Below are positions 60,801 to 63,948 of a stretch of DNA of 64,000 nucleotides, in pieces. The stretch is from Siphonodentalium dalli (taxonomy: Eukaryota > Mollusca > Scaphopoda > Gadilida > Siphonodentaliidae), in contig CP136068.1 of assembly GCA_032622095.1 (NCBI GenBank), positions 156,947,151-157,011,150 on the forward strand. The letters run 5' to 3'. Below the pieces are notes generated by a model. It was not told the origin of the DNA, searched no databases, and was given only the letters and a program-made list of their open reading frames with translations. Positions within the stretch are counted from its first letter, which is position 1. Each line of letters opens with the position of its first letter. The position numbers were made by a program, and so were the translations under genes.

Positions 60801-61894
60801 TATAAGAGAATACATTGGCCTAACAATATTTACCTTCACCTAGTAAGCCAGTTCATTCTGTTATATATGCAAGGCTCCCTATGAGAGACTCGCATATATA
60901 TGAGAATGCACTGGCATGAGATATCCCAACTTATGATTATAATACGGGTGTAATTTCACCTGTTTTCTGAATTGCGGGAGCAAATAAGTGCTCTCGCTGT
61001 GTTTTCATCATGGGAAGGACTGGTTACCAACTAGACATATCTAAGTTTTTGCATTCTCAAGTGCAGATTTCCATTGTCACTTTTGTCCGTCTCATTTTAA
61101 TCAGTTATTTTTATTCATGTATTATATAGTTTTAGTTTCTGTTTTCTCTGTGATATCATATTGTGATTTTTAAATTTGGCCAAAGTTTCTCCAAAAAGGC
61201 CACTCAAATTCAGAAATGACCAAAACATAATTTTCTGGCCAGCATGAAGACTGCCTCATAAATTAACAAAAAATTGGCCTAAAGAACACTGTCTGCAGGC
61301 AGGCTTGTGAATGGAAAATTAGAGTTAGCCATTCTTGACCAATCAGAATGAATGTTATAGCAACAAATGTTGGACTTACGATGAGATATTTAGTGACGCT
61401 ACGCCGCACAGCGGAGACATTAGATAAAGCTACATTTGCAAAATGAGGTCCCGAAATGCTACCCCGCACTCATTCTGCTTAGGCTTCATCTTCTGGGAAG
61501 TATCTATAGTCTCAAATTAACATTGTTTTAGTTACTTTTTCCCTCCTGGGAAGTTTCTATATTGCCTAATTTTCAGAAGATAAAATGCATAATCGAGGTG
61601 ACTAATGGGAAAGTATCTTTATTATCAAATTAATTTTTTAGAAAGTTTTTTTCTTTTTCTGAGGGGTAGCATCACTATATTCACCCTCTGTGGACCTCAT
61701 TCTGCAAATTGTAATATAACATTTTATTACAGGAGACGTTAGGTAAAGCCACAGCCAGTAAGTACGTCCAGCCGCGACCTCAATCAGCGCAGGGCGGCAA
61801 GTCCAGTCCGAGGATAGCTCATCGGAAGATCGCAGGACAAGATGGACCACCCATAATAAACACAAACATACAACCAATCAAAGTTGTCGATTAA
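27438..61894 (+). CDS. POC5: POC5 centriolar protein, complete split gene (11 coding exons)
   Basis: POC5 is a centrin-binding protein of the inner scaffold of the distal centriole, needed for centriole elongation. Eleven exons join in phase into 1545 nt (514 residues; human about 575). All donors are GT and all acceptors AG. The N-terminus MSGESSPPRLPPDSPGSSVS leads into LQDEYEEFLRYAVVIPG. Three centrin-binding regions follow: exons 4-5, exon 6 (FCEWKHRHSERKRE), and exon 7 (AWRSIIVSKWRQRVEKAC). The block MKKAFMRGVCALNLEAM in exon 8 is almost identical to vertebrate POC5, as are NPPMSSVVVERH in exon 10 and the terminal IKVVD. Introns are large and filled with transposons. Several exon edges are tandemly duplicated. 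The 5' leader, promoter and poly(A) site are not identified. Assignment rests on remembered family sequence. Confidence 0.95.
27830..28028. mobile_element. Tc1/mariner-like palindromic MITE, copy 1
   Basis: Begins CAGTAATGCTC and ends with its complement. The whole element folds into one hairpin with about 95-bp arms (AGCAGAATTATGGGTAACTT, GCTTGTTGCCATTCATCG). TA on the left; the right TA has mutated to TC. Sister copies are at 36665, 42453 and 61975, and a half copy near 29928. Confidence 0.9.
28376..29925. repeat. Dispersed repeat with 160-bp tandem units
   Basis: Starts at TATTAAAATAGCGGTGTCTG with a GTCCGTCCG motif, then three diverged copies of an approximately 160-bp unit (GATGATAACTTCAGTTTGTG, ACAGGTCAAGTTC) between 29390 and 29925. 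It is interrupted by the hAT-like element at 28455-29379. Confidence 0.7.
28455..29379. mobile_element. hAT-like element 1
   Basis: 925 bp starting TAGTGTTGAAACGATTA and ending TAATCGTTTCAACCCTA, flanked by the 8-bp duplication AACTTTAG (28447-28454 and 29380-29387). Subterminal CGACTAGTCG palindromes. No intact transposase; the internal 151-codon ORF is unrecognised. Confidence 0.88.
29928..30015. mobile_element. Half copy of the Tc1/mariner-like MITE
   Basis: Only the right arm of the palindrome (ATGAATGGCAGCAAGCC to GGGCATTACTG, followed by TA). The left arm is missing and the 160-bp repeat abuts it. Confidence 0.8.
30105..30261 (+). CDS. POC5: POC5 exon 2
   Basis: Acceptor TTGCAG, then DEYEEFLRYAVVIPGLDNNT, which matches the conserved EEYEELLHYAIVTPN-type block after the N-terminus of POC5. 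Ends ...SQIR plus one base, donor G|GTCTGT, giving phase 1. A downstream GTAATT after GATAA was considered but does not fit exon 3 phase. Intron 2 is 30262-37324. Confidence 0.88.
30339..30740. repeat. Two-copy diverged direct repeat
   Basis: Two units sharing CTTGGCACAGAYATYAA, AACCTGTGCACCTG and ATTATGATGTCTGT, about 180 bp apart. A G12 run precedes it at 30340-30351. No coding potential. Confidence 0.6.
30848..30880. repeat. G33 homopolymer
   Basis: Thirty-three consecutive Gs in POC5 intron 2, 10 nt before the left arm of the large inverted repeat. Length is uncertain as such runs assemble poorly. Confidence 0.8.
30891..31957. mobile_element. 1067-bp element, left arm of a large inverted repeat
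   Basis: Begins CAGGGTTTCCGCTAGGGG and ends TAGTAGCGGATACCCTG, so it has its own short TIRs. Flanked by TTAG on both sides, probably a decayed TTAA. The reverse complement copy at 34266-35332 has the same length. No transposase. Confidence 0.75.
32442..32985 (-). pseudogene. Transposon-associated ORF of unknown function
   Basis: 139 codons from the Met at 32861; the frame stays open about 41 codons further upstream (GPVCYVGNS just before the Met). Features are YGRYFKFDMQVLTVP, then FDILMSKQKILPPK and a DKRKQLTNNFRDYL region. The same order (FGRYFQIRV, DVFSVLIKSCKEVVLPSK, NKLCNSFIDWLK) occurs in the ORFs of the elements at 52286 and 54781, so this is a family of transposon-borne proteins. Function unknown. 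Confidence 0.55.
33700..34210 (-). pseudogene. piggyBac-type transposase relic
   Basis: The N-terminus has an acidic stretch (ESDAEDFDDDD), as in many piggyBac transposases. The conserved start of the DDE domain follows: a VPTSISMDSTP / LLKFI region and, after a frameshift near 33790, ALWHLIVDETNRNARQ, matching the piggyBac ELIVxETNxYAxQ signature. It then stops at 33700. The catalytic core is missing. A piggyBac enzyme of this type would act on TTAA-flanked elements such as those in this gene, but no intact source is here. Confidence 0.7.
34266..35332. mobile_element. 1067-bp element, right arm of the large inverted repeat
   Basis: Reverse complement of 30891-31957, begins CAGGGTTTCCGCTACTACGG and ends GCGGAAACCCTG. 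TTAA lies 2 nt outside on the left (34260-34263) and 1 nt outside on the right (35334-35337). The arms are diverged but alignable throughout. Confidence 0.75.
35338..36664. other. Intron 2 DNA with small hairpins
   Basis: No exon seen. Contains a hairpin at 36130-36190 (AGTTTGAAGACAAATT and its complement), a short perfect stem GGGCCGATCTCATCGGCCC at 36358-36376, and a partial member of the CAATGCATTCTC hairpin family near 36049-36080. Confidence 0.5.
36665..36877. mobile_element. Tc1/mariner-like palindromic MITE, copy 2
   Basis: CAGTGATGCCC to GGGCATTGCTG with TA on both sides. Arms of about 105 bp are near-perfect around GGAAAGCTCTCAGTGAGAGC. Confidence 0.92.
37072..37140. repeat. 69-bp hairpin repeat (CAATGCATTCTC family)
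   Basis: GCCAATGCATTCTCTTATAT pairs with its complement across a centre of GTCGACCATAGGTCGCC. It follows TTAACCCTTTCAGTGCCAGG, so it belongs to a TTAA element related to the MITEs at 37598 and 42622. Confidence 0.9.
37325..37432 (+). CDS. POC5: POC5 exon 3
   Basis: Acceptor TTTGCAG, donor CTG|GTGAGT (consensus). With G from exon 2 it reads DETRTDAIHMHNPN and then QNTEHGDITPRNQIP. This is the poorly conserved linker of POC5, so the evidence is the open frame, strong splice sites and phase 1 at both ends. Skipping it would also keep frame (108 nt). Intron 3 is 37433-42304. Confidence 0.75.
37598..37992. mobile_element. piggyBac-like MITE A (TTAA)
   Basis: 395 bp between TTAA 37594-37597 and TTAA 37993-37996. 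Ends CCCTTTACCCAACA and TGTTGGGTAAAGGG; CCCT ends with TTAA targets are typical of piggyBac. It contains two 69-bp hairpins (37624-37692 and 37774-37842) separated by an AT-rich stretch. The right flank (TCTAATTACAAATCACACTG) recurs at 50357. Confidence 0.9.
38792..39488. mobile_element. TIR element family 1, truncated copy
   Basis: Inverted relative of 12800-13912, starting CACCCCCGTGTACGTGGTAT and matching to about 39488. There it breaks off at GATAGCGCGATG and joins a piece of the CAATGCAT hairpin family. Confidence 0.8.
39489..39806. repeat. Pair of CAATGCATTCTC-family hairpins
   Basis: A short hairpin at 39490-39520 lacking its centre and a fuller one at 39738-39806 whose right arm has lost TATA. 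Between them is AT-rich DNA similar to the interior of the piggyBac-like MITEs. Confidence 0.75.
39887..40210 (+). repeat. Decoy copy of exon 4 start plus 51-bp minisatellite
   Basis: TGTTTTCAG at 39878-39886 is followed by a partial copy of the first part of exon 4 (TCAACCAGA, ATAATAGATGTGGATGAG), whose POC5 frame hits a stop after ten codons. Then come five tandem 51-bp units (GGTCTGTTTGCACGTGGGCT, GTTTATGTAAATATACC) starting at 39967, 40018, 40069, 40120 and 40171. The same unit immediately precedes the real exon 4 (42165-42290). Confidence 0.88.
40241..41320. mobile_element. hAT-like element 2
   Basis: Begins CAGACCTGTTAAGTTT and ends AAACTTAACAGCTCTG, flanked by the 8-bp duplication ACGTATAT (40233-40240 and 41321-41328). 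The interior has a two-copy repeat (GCGAAACCGAAAGTAC / GTGAAACCGAAAGTAC). No transposase. Confidence 0.88.
41340..42155 (+). mobile_element. Helitron-like non-autonomous element with internal repeats
   Basis: Starts after a TA run at GTGTGTGGGTACTTC. It carries about six degenerate copies of a 68-bp repeat (CGCTCGAAATATTATGCAGA, GATTTCACGACGGGAAGCG), then an A-rich tail, and ends with a small hairpin CCACGCCAGTGGCGGG followed by CCTGCTAGT. Internal minisatellites, a 3' hairpin and a CTAG-type end without TIRs fit Helitron/Helentron-derived elements. No helicase. Confidence 0.45.
42165..42304 (+). repeat. 51-bp repeat units abutting exon 4
   Basis: Three diverged copies of the 39.9-kb minisatellite unit (GTTTATGTAAATATACYRTA, TTATATAAAGGTCTGTTT). 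The last runs straight into the TTTTCAG acceptor of exon 4. Confidence 0.85.
42305..42438 (+). CDS. POC5: POC5 exon 4 (start of centrin-binding region 1)
   Basis: Acceptor GTTTTCAG; with G from exon 3 it reads DDLLQPDREIIDVEEE, then DPDMKKMETLMNQWCADMKR, the counterpart of the human ENLQKMENVLDLWSSGLK region that opens the first centrin-binding repeat. Donor ATG|GTAAAA, phase 0. Only 14 nt into intron 4 begins the MITE at 42453. Confidence 0.92.
42453..43044. mobile_element. Tc1/mariner-like palindromic MITE, copy 3 (interrupted)
   Basis: CAGTAATGCCA to GGGCATTAGTG with TA on both sides. The right arm is split at GGTTAAGGAGTCG by a piggyBac-like MITE (42622-43014) with duplicated TTAA. Confidence 0.92.
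42622..43014. mobile_element. piggyBac-like MITE B, nested
   Basis: 393 bp, CCCTTTACCCAACA to TGTTGGGTAAAGGG, TTAA at 42618-42621 and 43015-43018. Opposite orientation to copy A. Contains hairpins at 42772-42840 and 42920-42988. Confidence 0.92.
43390..43460 (+). CDS. POC5: POC5 exon 5 (rest of centrin-binding region 1)
   Basis: Acceptor TTTTCCAG, donor AAAC|GTGTGT. Reads GEFSQAKIRIIERNRMQTQK then ERE, matching the human [20 protein letters not shown] stretch. Two bases carry over (AC), phase 2. Small exon (71 nt). Confidence 0.88.
43982..44453. mobile_element. piggyBac-like MITE C (TTAA)
   Basis: 472 bp, same ends as A and B, TTAA at 43978-43981 and 44454-44457. Longer because part of the right half (GCATAACTGTAACTATCACA and the AGTGTTAAAAAAAG stretch) is duplicated. 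Hairpins at 43997-44065 and 44147-44215. Confidence 0.9.
44698..45583. mobile_element. hAT-like element 3
   Basis: 886 bp, starts TAGGTCTGGGCGATATTTCA and ends AATACTGCCCAACCCTA; flanked by ATCTAACC (44690-44697 and 45584-45591). No transposase seen. Confidence 0.88.
45975..46173 (+). CDS. POC5: POC5 exon 6 (coiled coil and centrin-binding region 2)
   Basis: Acceptor CCTTTAG, donor GAG|GTAAGG (consensus). Completing Thr from exon 5, it reads NAAEKRILLTELESLKELLH, then SISRKDQVISNLTQALCKQK and FCEWKHRHSERKRE. This matches human [20 protein letters not shown] and the second centrin-binding repeat. Heptad-like Leu spacing suggests coiled coil. Ends in phase 0. Confidence 0.95.
46241..46370. repeat. 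20-bp minisatellite with CTCAGGCACCTCC
   Basis: Six 20-bp units (ACTCAGGCACCTCCCTCAAC or TTGTC variants), 67 nt after exon 6. Each has an AG before GCACCTCC. The related string TGTGTTCTTAGGCACCTCCC forms the acceptor side of the microexon array near exon 9. Confidence 0.85.
46655..47019. mobile_element. TTAA-flanked MITE, family AGGTAC, copy 1
   Basis: Starts AGGTACGCAATCCGAT after TTAA 46651-46654 and ends CGGATTATGTATCT before TTAA 47020-47023. It is related to the better-preserved 51844-52281 copy. Confidence 0.65.
47369..47460 (+). repeat. Duplicate of exon 7 start (possible 72-nt cassette exon)
   Basis: A 92-bp tandem duplication copies the TTTATTTTCAG acceptor and the first coding bases of exon 7. 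If spliced from AG 47368 to the GT at 47441 it yields 72 nt in phase 0 encoding CITSSLAQKHHERKI, then TQKVLITSC. Readthrough to the real exon instead shifts frame and stops. Confidence 0.8.
47461..47640 (+). CDS. POC5: POC5 exon 7 (centrin-binding region 3)
   Basis: Acceptor TTTTCAG, donor TCG|GTATGT. Reads CFTSSLAQKHHERKITQKVL, IAWRSIIVSKWRQRVEKACQ and AKAQEVCLQLTNEYEAKIAS. This matches human KVWRSVVQKQWKDVVERACQ and ARAEEVCIQISNDYEAKVA. It holds the third centrin-binding repeat with its paired Trp residues. 180 nt, phase 0 at both ends. Intron 7 is 47641-54385. Confidence 0.95.
47641..47716 (+). repeat. Duplicate of exon 7 end (in-frame alternative donor)
   Basis: The last about 30 nt of exon 7 and the GTATGTATGAAAAACC donor are repeated 60 bp downstream. 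Using the second GTATGT at 47701 would add 20 codons without a stop (VCMKNHVIQITNKCKTKIAS). Confidence 0.82.
48055..48180. repeat. CAATGCATTCTC-family hairpin, divergent centre
   Basis: 70-bp hairpin with GAGTCTCCCAATATGGAGCC at the centre, then a half copy (ATGTATTCTCTTATATATGC) at 48157-48180. Confidence 0.8.
48384..48640 (+). repeat. Diverged array of exon 8 acceptor units, array 1
   Basis: Five diverged copies spaced 62-63 bp of an AG|CTGAATGAATCTCTG unit followed by AGATAACTCTAATTTAAATC. They start at 48385, 48447, 48510, 48573 and 48636, 5.8 kb upstream of the real exon 8. Confidence 0.85.
48641..49615. other. Intron 7 DNA without recognised features
   Basis: No exon or clear element. 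GCTCGTGTTCATTGATCTGA and other unique-looking sequence. Confidence 0.4.
49616..50035 (-). pseudogene. YqaJ-type viral-recombinase nuclease relic
   Basis: 139 codons resembling the YqaJ/lambda-exonuclease fold domain, frequent in transposon-linked genes of invertebrates. Visible pieces: CGIFISNRKTF, then PDRIVEVKCPY, where the Asp and ExK form the nuclease active site. LDKKHDYYYRIQGELFCTQK and CVFVVFTQVDCKWMVIE follow, then a DFYTTYF end. The usual SPDG loop is reduced to LLPDR. It lies antisense in POC5 intron 7 with no partner domain. It is probably a transposon remnant, not a host gene. Confidence 0.7.
50036..51388. other. Intron 7 DNA; short dispersed repeat
   Basis: No exon. 50352-50410 (TTAATCTAATTACAAATCAC, GCAAGGCGACAATGCTACAT) matches the sequence right of MITE A at 37993-38050, showing the undisrupted repeat. 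Confidence 0.5.
51389..51570 (+). repeat. Diverged array of exon 8 acceptor units, array 2
   Basis: Four copies of the CTGAATGAATCTSTGTAAGG type starting near 51389, 51418, 51483 and 51544. Several contain CTGTAAGG, a good donor, just after the acceptor-like AG|CTGAATGAAT. Confidence 0.82.
51604..51706. repeat. Hairpin repeat with CAGAGGGTGAATTTAGTGAT
   Basis: Arms CAGAATGAGGTTCCCAGAGG and its near-complement, with a short centre ACCCCTCACAGTGGGCT. Relatives lie at 53594-53690 and 61656-61710. Confidence 0.75.
51844..52281. mobile_element. TTAA-flanked MITE, family AGGTAC, copy 2
   Basis: 438 bp, AGGTACTCAACCCG to CGGGTTGAGTACCT, between TTAA 51840-51843 and TTAA 52282-52285. Subterminal regions pair (CTATTTCTTTGGCTTTGGGG). 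The next element begins directly at the shared right TTAA. Confidence 0.82.
52286..53497 (-). mobile_element. 1.2-kb TTAA element, copy 1 (left of exon 8)
   Basis: 1212 bp with ends TAGTTTGTTTCTCAGGGAT and ATCCCTGAGAAACGAACTA between TTAA 52282-52285 and 53498-53501. It carries the ORF at 52717-53256. It is an inverted, closely similar copy of 54781-55981. TTAA targets are used by piggyBac and Kolobok; the ends do not settle which. Confidence 0.85.
52717..53256 (-). pseudogene. Transposon-borne ORF, copy 1
   Basis: 179 codons starting MATLVNICIVQNASEGKWTI. A middle FFGRYFQIRVTKEDVPENKS is followed by DVFSVLIKSCKEVVLPSK and NKLCNSFIDWLKTKWASE. It shares this architecture with 32442-32985. No known domain; the internal run MIMIIMF suggests local frame damage (the sister copy has a stop there). 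Confidence 0.55.
53594..53690. repeat. Hairpin repeat just before the exon 8 array
   Basis: Same family as 51604-51706 (CCAGAGGGTGAATTTAGTGA ... TTCACCCTCTG). It ends about 30 bp before the exon 8 minisatellite. Confidence 0.7.
53719..54385 (+). repeat. 63-bp minisatellite of exon 8 acceptors (10 units)
   Basis: Ten exact-length 63-bp units with starts 53756, 53819 and so on to 54323, ending at the real exon 8 start 54386 (630 bp). Each unit has TTACAG|CTGAATGAAT, about 30 nt resembling the start of exon 8, and AGATAACTCTAATTTAAATC leading to the next AG. In the POC5 frame every unit meets TGA after LNESLE or LNEFLE, where the true exon has GGA. Confidence 0.95.
54386..54539 (+). CDS. POC5: POC5 exon 8 (most conserved block)
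   Basis: Acceptor ATTACAG, reads LNESLEGTRRDINRLHCDRD, then QYEESMKKAFMRGVCALNLE and AMNMFQPEDEN; donor ATG|GTTAGA. MKKAFMRGVCALNLEAM is nearly identical to vertebrate POC5. The acceptor used must be the last of eleven near-identical AG|CTGAATGAAT sites. One base carries over, phase 1. Intron 8 is 54540-56908. Confidence 0.97.
54781..55981 (+). mobile_element. 1.2-kb TTAA element, copy 2 (right of exon 8)
   Basis: 1201 bp between TTAA 54777-54780 and 55982-55985, inverted relative to 52286-53497. The outer flanks also mirror each other (TAGGCCATACACAC here; GTGTGTATGGCCTA after copy 1). Confidence 0.85.
55021..55483 (+). pseudogene. Transposon-borne ORF, copy 2 (broken)
   Basis: Identical N-terminus to the 52717-53256 ORF for over 50 residues (MATLVNICIVQNASEGKWTI), then a stop after AGDIMI. 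It continues in another frame from VTKEDVPENKSGEVVDVF to the WVGNVWL region. Frameshifted relative of copy 1. Confidence 0.55.
56673..56860. mobile_element. piggyBac-like MITE D, right end missing
   Basis: TTAA 56669-56672, then CTCTTTACCCAACAG and the first hairpin (56699-56767). The second hairpin breaks off after TGCATTCTC-like bases at about 56860; no right TIR. It ends about 45 bp before exon 9. Confidence 0.8.
56909..57051 (+). CDS. POC5: POC5 exon 9
   Basis: Acceptor TTTAATCAG, donor CAG|GTAATT. With G from exon 8: GELVPVIDENSSARFTPSKS, then TDPPPRVVTSQGSRPVTQTT, ending APQKQ. PRVVTSQ matches the human YVPRVVTSAQQ segment. Ser/Pro/Thr-rich C-terminal region. Ends phase 0. Confidence 0.9.
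57091..57114 (+). repeat. 24-nt microexon candidate 1
   Basis: GTTCTTAG|GCACCTCC...AAACAG|GTAAGT. 24 nt, phase 0, would encode APPSSQKQ, echoing the APQKQ end of exon 9. A decayed copy without an acceptor follows, ending at 57163. Confidence 0.6.
57200..58434. mobile_element. hAT-like element 4, inserted in a microexon unit
   Basis: 1235 bp with perfect TIRs TAGGGGTGTAACGATAC and GTATCGTTACACCCCTA, flanked by GTTCTTAG (57192-57199 and 58435-58442). Subterminal ATCGATAC/GTATCGAT palindromes. No transposase ORF. The duplicated target is exactly the acceptor of a microexon unit. Confidence 0.92.
58443..58593 (+). repeat. 24-nt microexon candidates 2-4
   Basis: Three further intact units at 58443-58466, 58506-58529 and 58570-58593, spaced 63-64 bp. 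Each has TTCTTAG acceptor, 24 nt (APPSSQKQ, phase 0) and GTAATT or GTAAGT donor. A fifth unit at 58634 has an acceptor but no donor. Confidence 0.65.
58764..59635. mobile_element. TTAA hairpin MITE split by a Harbinger-like element
   Basis: TTAA then CCCTTCCATGCTGGAGCTTC, a shortened hairpin at 58802-58852 and a second hairpin starting at 58871. The second is interrupted at 58888 by the PIF/Harbinger-like element and resumes at 59575 (TTATATATGCGAGG, GCACTGGCACAGGATC). Confidence 0.7.
58888..59574. mobile_element. PIF/Harbinger-like MITE (TTA duplication)
   Basis: 687 bp with 34-bp TIRs having one mismatch (GGCCAAAACAAATTGAATGC at the left, complement at the right). TTA duplicated at 58885-58887 and 59575-59577. 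A 3-bp TWA target and GGCC-start TIRs fit PIF/Harbinger. No transposase. Confidence 0.85.
59709..59873 (+). CDS. POC5: POC5 exon 10
   Basis: Acceptor AATTGCAG, donor AAG|GTAAGA (consensus). Reads CHTKSVSSYKGKTFTAKISA, then RSDSSTKSLRSSGGNPTLNP and PMSSVVVERHLPINK. It matches human [20 protein letters not shown] and PPMSSVVVEKHHPV. 165 nt, phase 0 at both ends. Confidence 0.95.
59999..60688. mobile_element. hAT-like element 5
   Basis: TACTGCTGGGACGGTTG to CAACCGTCCCAGCACTA, flanked by ATAATCAC (59991-59998) and ATAATGAC (60689-60696), an 8-bp duplication with one change. Short palindromic ATATCCGGTTA motifs inside. Confidence 0.82.
60706..60920. repeat. Pair of CAATGCATTCTC-family hairpins
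   Basis: Two hairpins (60750-60819 and 60850-60914) with the GAGTCTCCCAT-type centre, preceded by CTTTCATGACGGGAGCTTCC. Confidence 0.78.
61656..61710. repeat. Half of the CCCTCTG hairpin repeat before exon 11
   Basis: TGAGGGGTAGCATCACTATA, TTCACCCTCTGTGGACCTCA; related to 51604 and 53594. Ends about 20 bp before the exon 11 acceptor. Confidence 0.6.
61733..61894 (+). CDS. POC5: POC5 exon 11 (last coding exon)
   Basis: Acceptor TTATTACAG; reads ETLGKATASKYVQPRPQSAQ, then KSSPRIAHRKI and ends NIQPIKVVD-stop. KATASKY and the terminal IKVVD match the human end (QATAAKY, HSIKVVD). 162 nt including TAA. No AATAAA is obvious in the next few hundred bases, so the poly(A) site is unknown. Confidence 0.95.
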   Translation, partial: ETLGKATASKYVQPRPQSAQGGKSSPRIAHRKIAGQDGPPIINTNIQPIKVVD

Positions 61895-61974
61895 CACATC
61901 AGAATGAATTGAAGACAGATGGGCTCGGTTTAAATACGAGAAAATTTCCAGGATTAGTATCCTACACTAATGCC

Positions 61975-62177
61975 CTAAGTAATCAACTCCTTAACCACTG
62001 CAGAATTATGGGTAACTTTTCAGGATTTAGTCGGAAATATGGCTTGTTGCCATTCATCAGAAAGCTCTCACTGAGAGCTTTCCGATGAATGGCAACAAGC
62101 CATATTTCCGACTAAATCCTGATAAGTTACCCATAATTCTGCTGTGGTTAAGGAGTCGATTACTTAGGGCATTACTG
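61975..62177. mobile_element. Tc1/mariner-like palindromic MITE, copy 4
   Basis: CACTAATGCCC to GGGCATTACTG with TA on both sides, near-perfect hairpin centred on CTCTCACTGAGAG. It lies 80 bp past the POC5 stop and may be in its 3' UTR. Confidence 0.92.
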
Positions 62178-63090
62178 TATACACTCATTGAAAATACACT
62201 ACATTACTGGCCATTTGTTTCGGCCATTTGTGTCTGTTATGATGAAAATCTTTTCTGTTTGATTTTGATTCTGCTGAGCACAGTTCCACCCTCAGAAATA
62301 ACCAACCAAAGGCAACACTGTAGAATTTTCAGAAGGCTGCAATGAGAGTGTAAATTGGGCAGAACTTGAAAATAACTGAAGTTGAGTTAGCAATTTGTAG
62401 TTGGGTAGTTCCATGAGAAATGCCATACATTTGCCATAGATATCAGGTTTAACTTTGTCAATGTACTTTAGAAAACGTTACCAATTTCAAGGGCTCAGTT
62501 TCTTTGAGTTCTGCACAGTATGGTAAGCATCAATATAAAGCTTGAAACTGATATCTTATTCCCCCAGATATTATCACAAAAATTTCAGTGAAATTTGGGG
62601 TTAATTTGCAATTGGCGATGATATGTATACACAAAAATCATAATATAGATTGAACATTGATTTTTTTTTAAGTAATCAATAAATTACCAATATAGAGATT
62701 TGGTTATTGATAATGCCAAATAACAAATTCTGTGTTCTCAGGCACGTTTCCTTGTCACTGAAATTTTCTTTTAAAAAGCCTTGTTAAACATTTGTTTTTC
62801 TCAATATTTGCTGAAATATTGGATTTGAACAACGAAAATATTTTTTTTTTATGTTTCTAAAGTACGTTTTCCATATTATGAGAAATTTAAAAAAATAAAT
62901 AGCCTCCCTTCCTCCTTTCAAAATTGAGATCTAATTGCCTGACAATATAGATATTTTATTTCAATGGCCTAATATGGACTGTACTTCGTATCTACTTTCC
63001 AATGTTGTGTATTGTTAACTTTCAACTTTTAAACTGGCCAGCAACATTGAACGCTTTCATGATGGGAGCTGAGCTGGTGCAGCATTAAAG
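62178..63090. other. Non-coding DNA 3' of POC5
   Basis: No gene. A repeat with CTGTGTTCTCAGGCACG at 62729-62745 and ATCTAATTGCCTGACAAT at 62930 resembles 46241 and 46620-46640, suggesting a TIR-bounded repeat. Confidence 0.45.
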
Positions 63091-63310
63091 ATCCTGTGCC
63101 AGTGCATTCTCTTCTATGTGCGAGTCTCCCATAGGGAACCTTCCATATATAAGAGAATGCACTGGCTTACAAGGTCAAGGTAAATATTGTTAGGCCAATG
63201 TATTCTCTTATATATGCAAGGCTCCCTATGGGAGACTCACATATATTAAGAGAATGCATTAGCACAGGGTTTTCGCAAAATATCAGGAAGCTCCAGTCAT
63301 GGAAGAGTTA
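63090..63310. repeat. Pair of CAATGCATTCTC-family hairpins
   Basis: Hairpins at 63097-63165 and 63193-63262 with GAGTCTCCCATAGGGAACC-type centres, flanked by GATGGGAGCTGAGC and its near-complement GAAGCTCCAGTCATGG. Confidence 0.8.
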
Positions 63311-63602
63311 AAGATGGATGATTATCTCTTCCCGCCACATTTAACTCGGAAGTGAAGGTGATATGGCTTTTTATCCCCTGCCTGAAAAATTTCCTGCGGG
63401 GGATATATGAATGGGTTCAATCTGTCTGTCCATCGGAAAAGTTGTCCGGGGGTTATATCGAACAATTATCAGCTGATTTCAAGATTTTTGGTATATTAGT
63501 TCACAAGGGAAATATTTGAAATGAGTTAGCAAACTGGCCCTGGCCCTTGATTTGTAAATTTTTGGTGTTTCAATTTTAATCCTGAACTAAAAGAAATATT
63601 AA

Positions 63603-63948
63603 CCCTTTACCCAACAAACCGGCCAAAAATATCTTCGGTCTGTCTCAATAACACCATACAAATATGGATATCATTGGAACCGGTTCATTGACCACATTGT
63701 GATGGTTACAGTTATGCCCTGTGCCAATGCATTCTCTTATATATAAGAGAATGCATTGGCCTAAAAAAATCTTTTTTTTAACACTTTTTACCATTTTTTC
63801 TTATAATATTTTCTACATTCTTTGACAATTTGATCATTTTTAATATGTGTTAAGCCAATGCATTCTCTTATATATGCAAGGCGACCTATGGTCGACTCGC
63901 ATATATAAGAGAATGCATTGGCACAGGGCCGTTCTGTTGAGTAAAGGG
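63603..63948. mobile_element. piggyBac-like MITE E (TTAA)
   Basis: 346 bp, CCCTTTACCCAACAAACC to GTTGAGTAAAGGG with TTAA at 63599-63602 and 63949-63952. The first hairpin has lost its centre (63719-63760); the second is complete (63853-63922). Confidence 0.88.
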
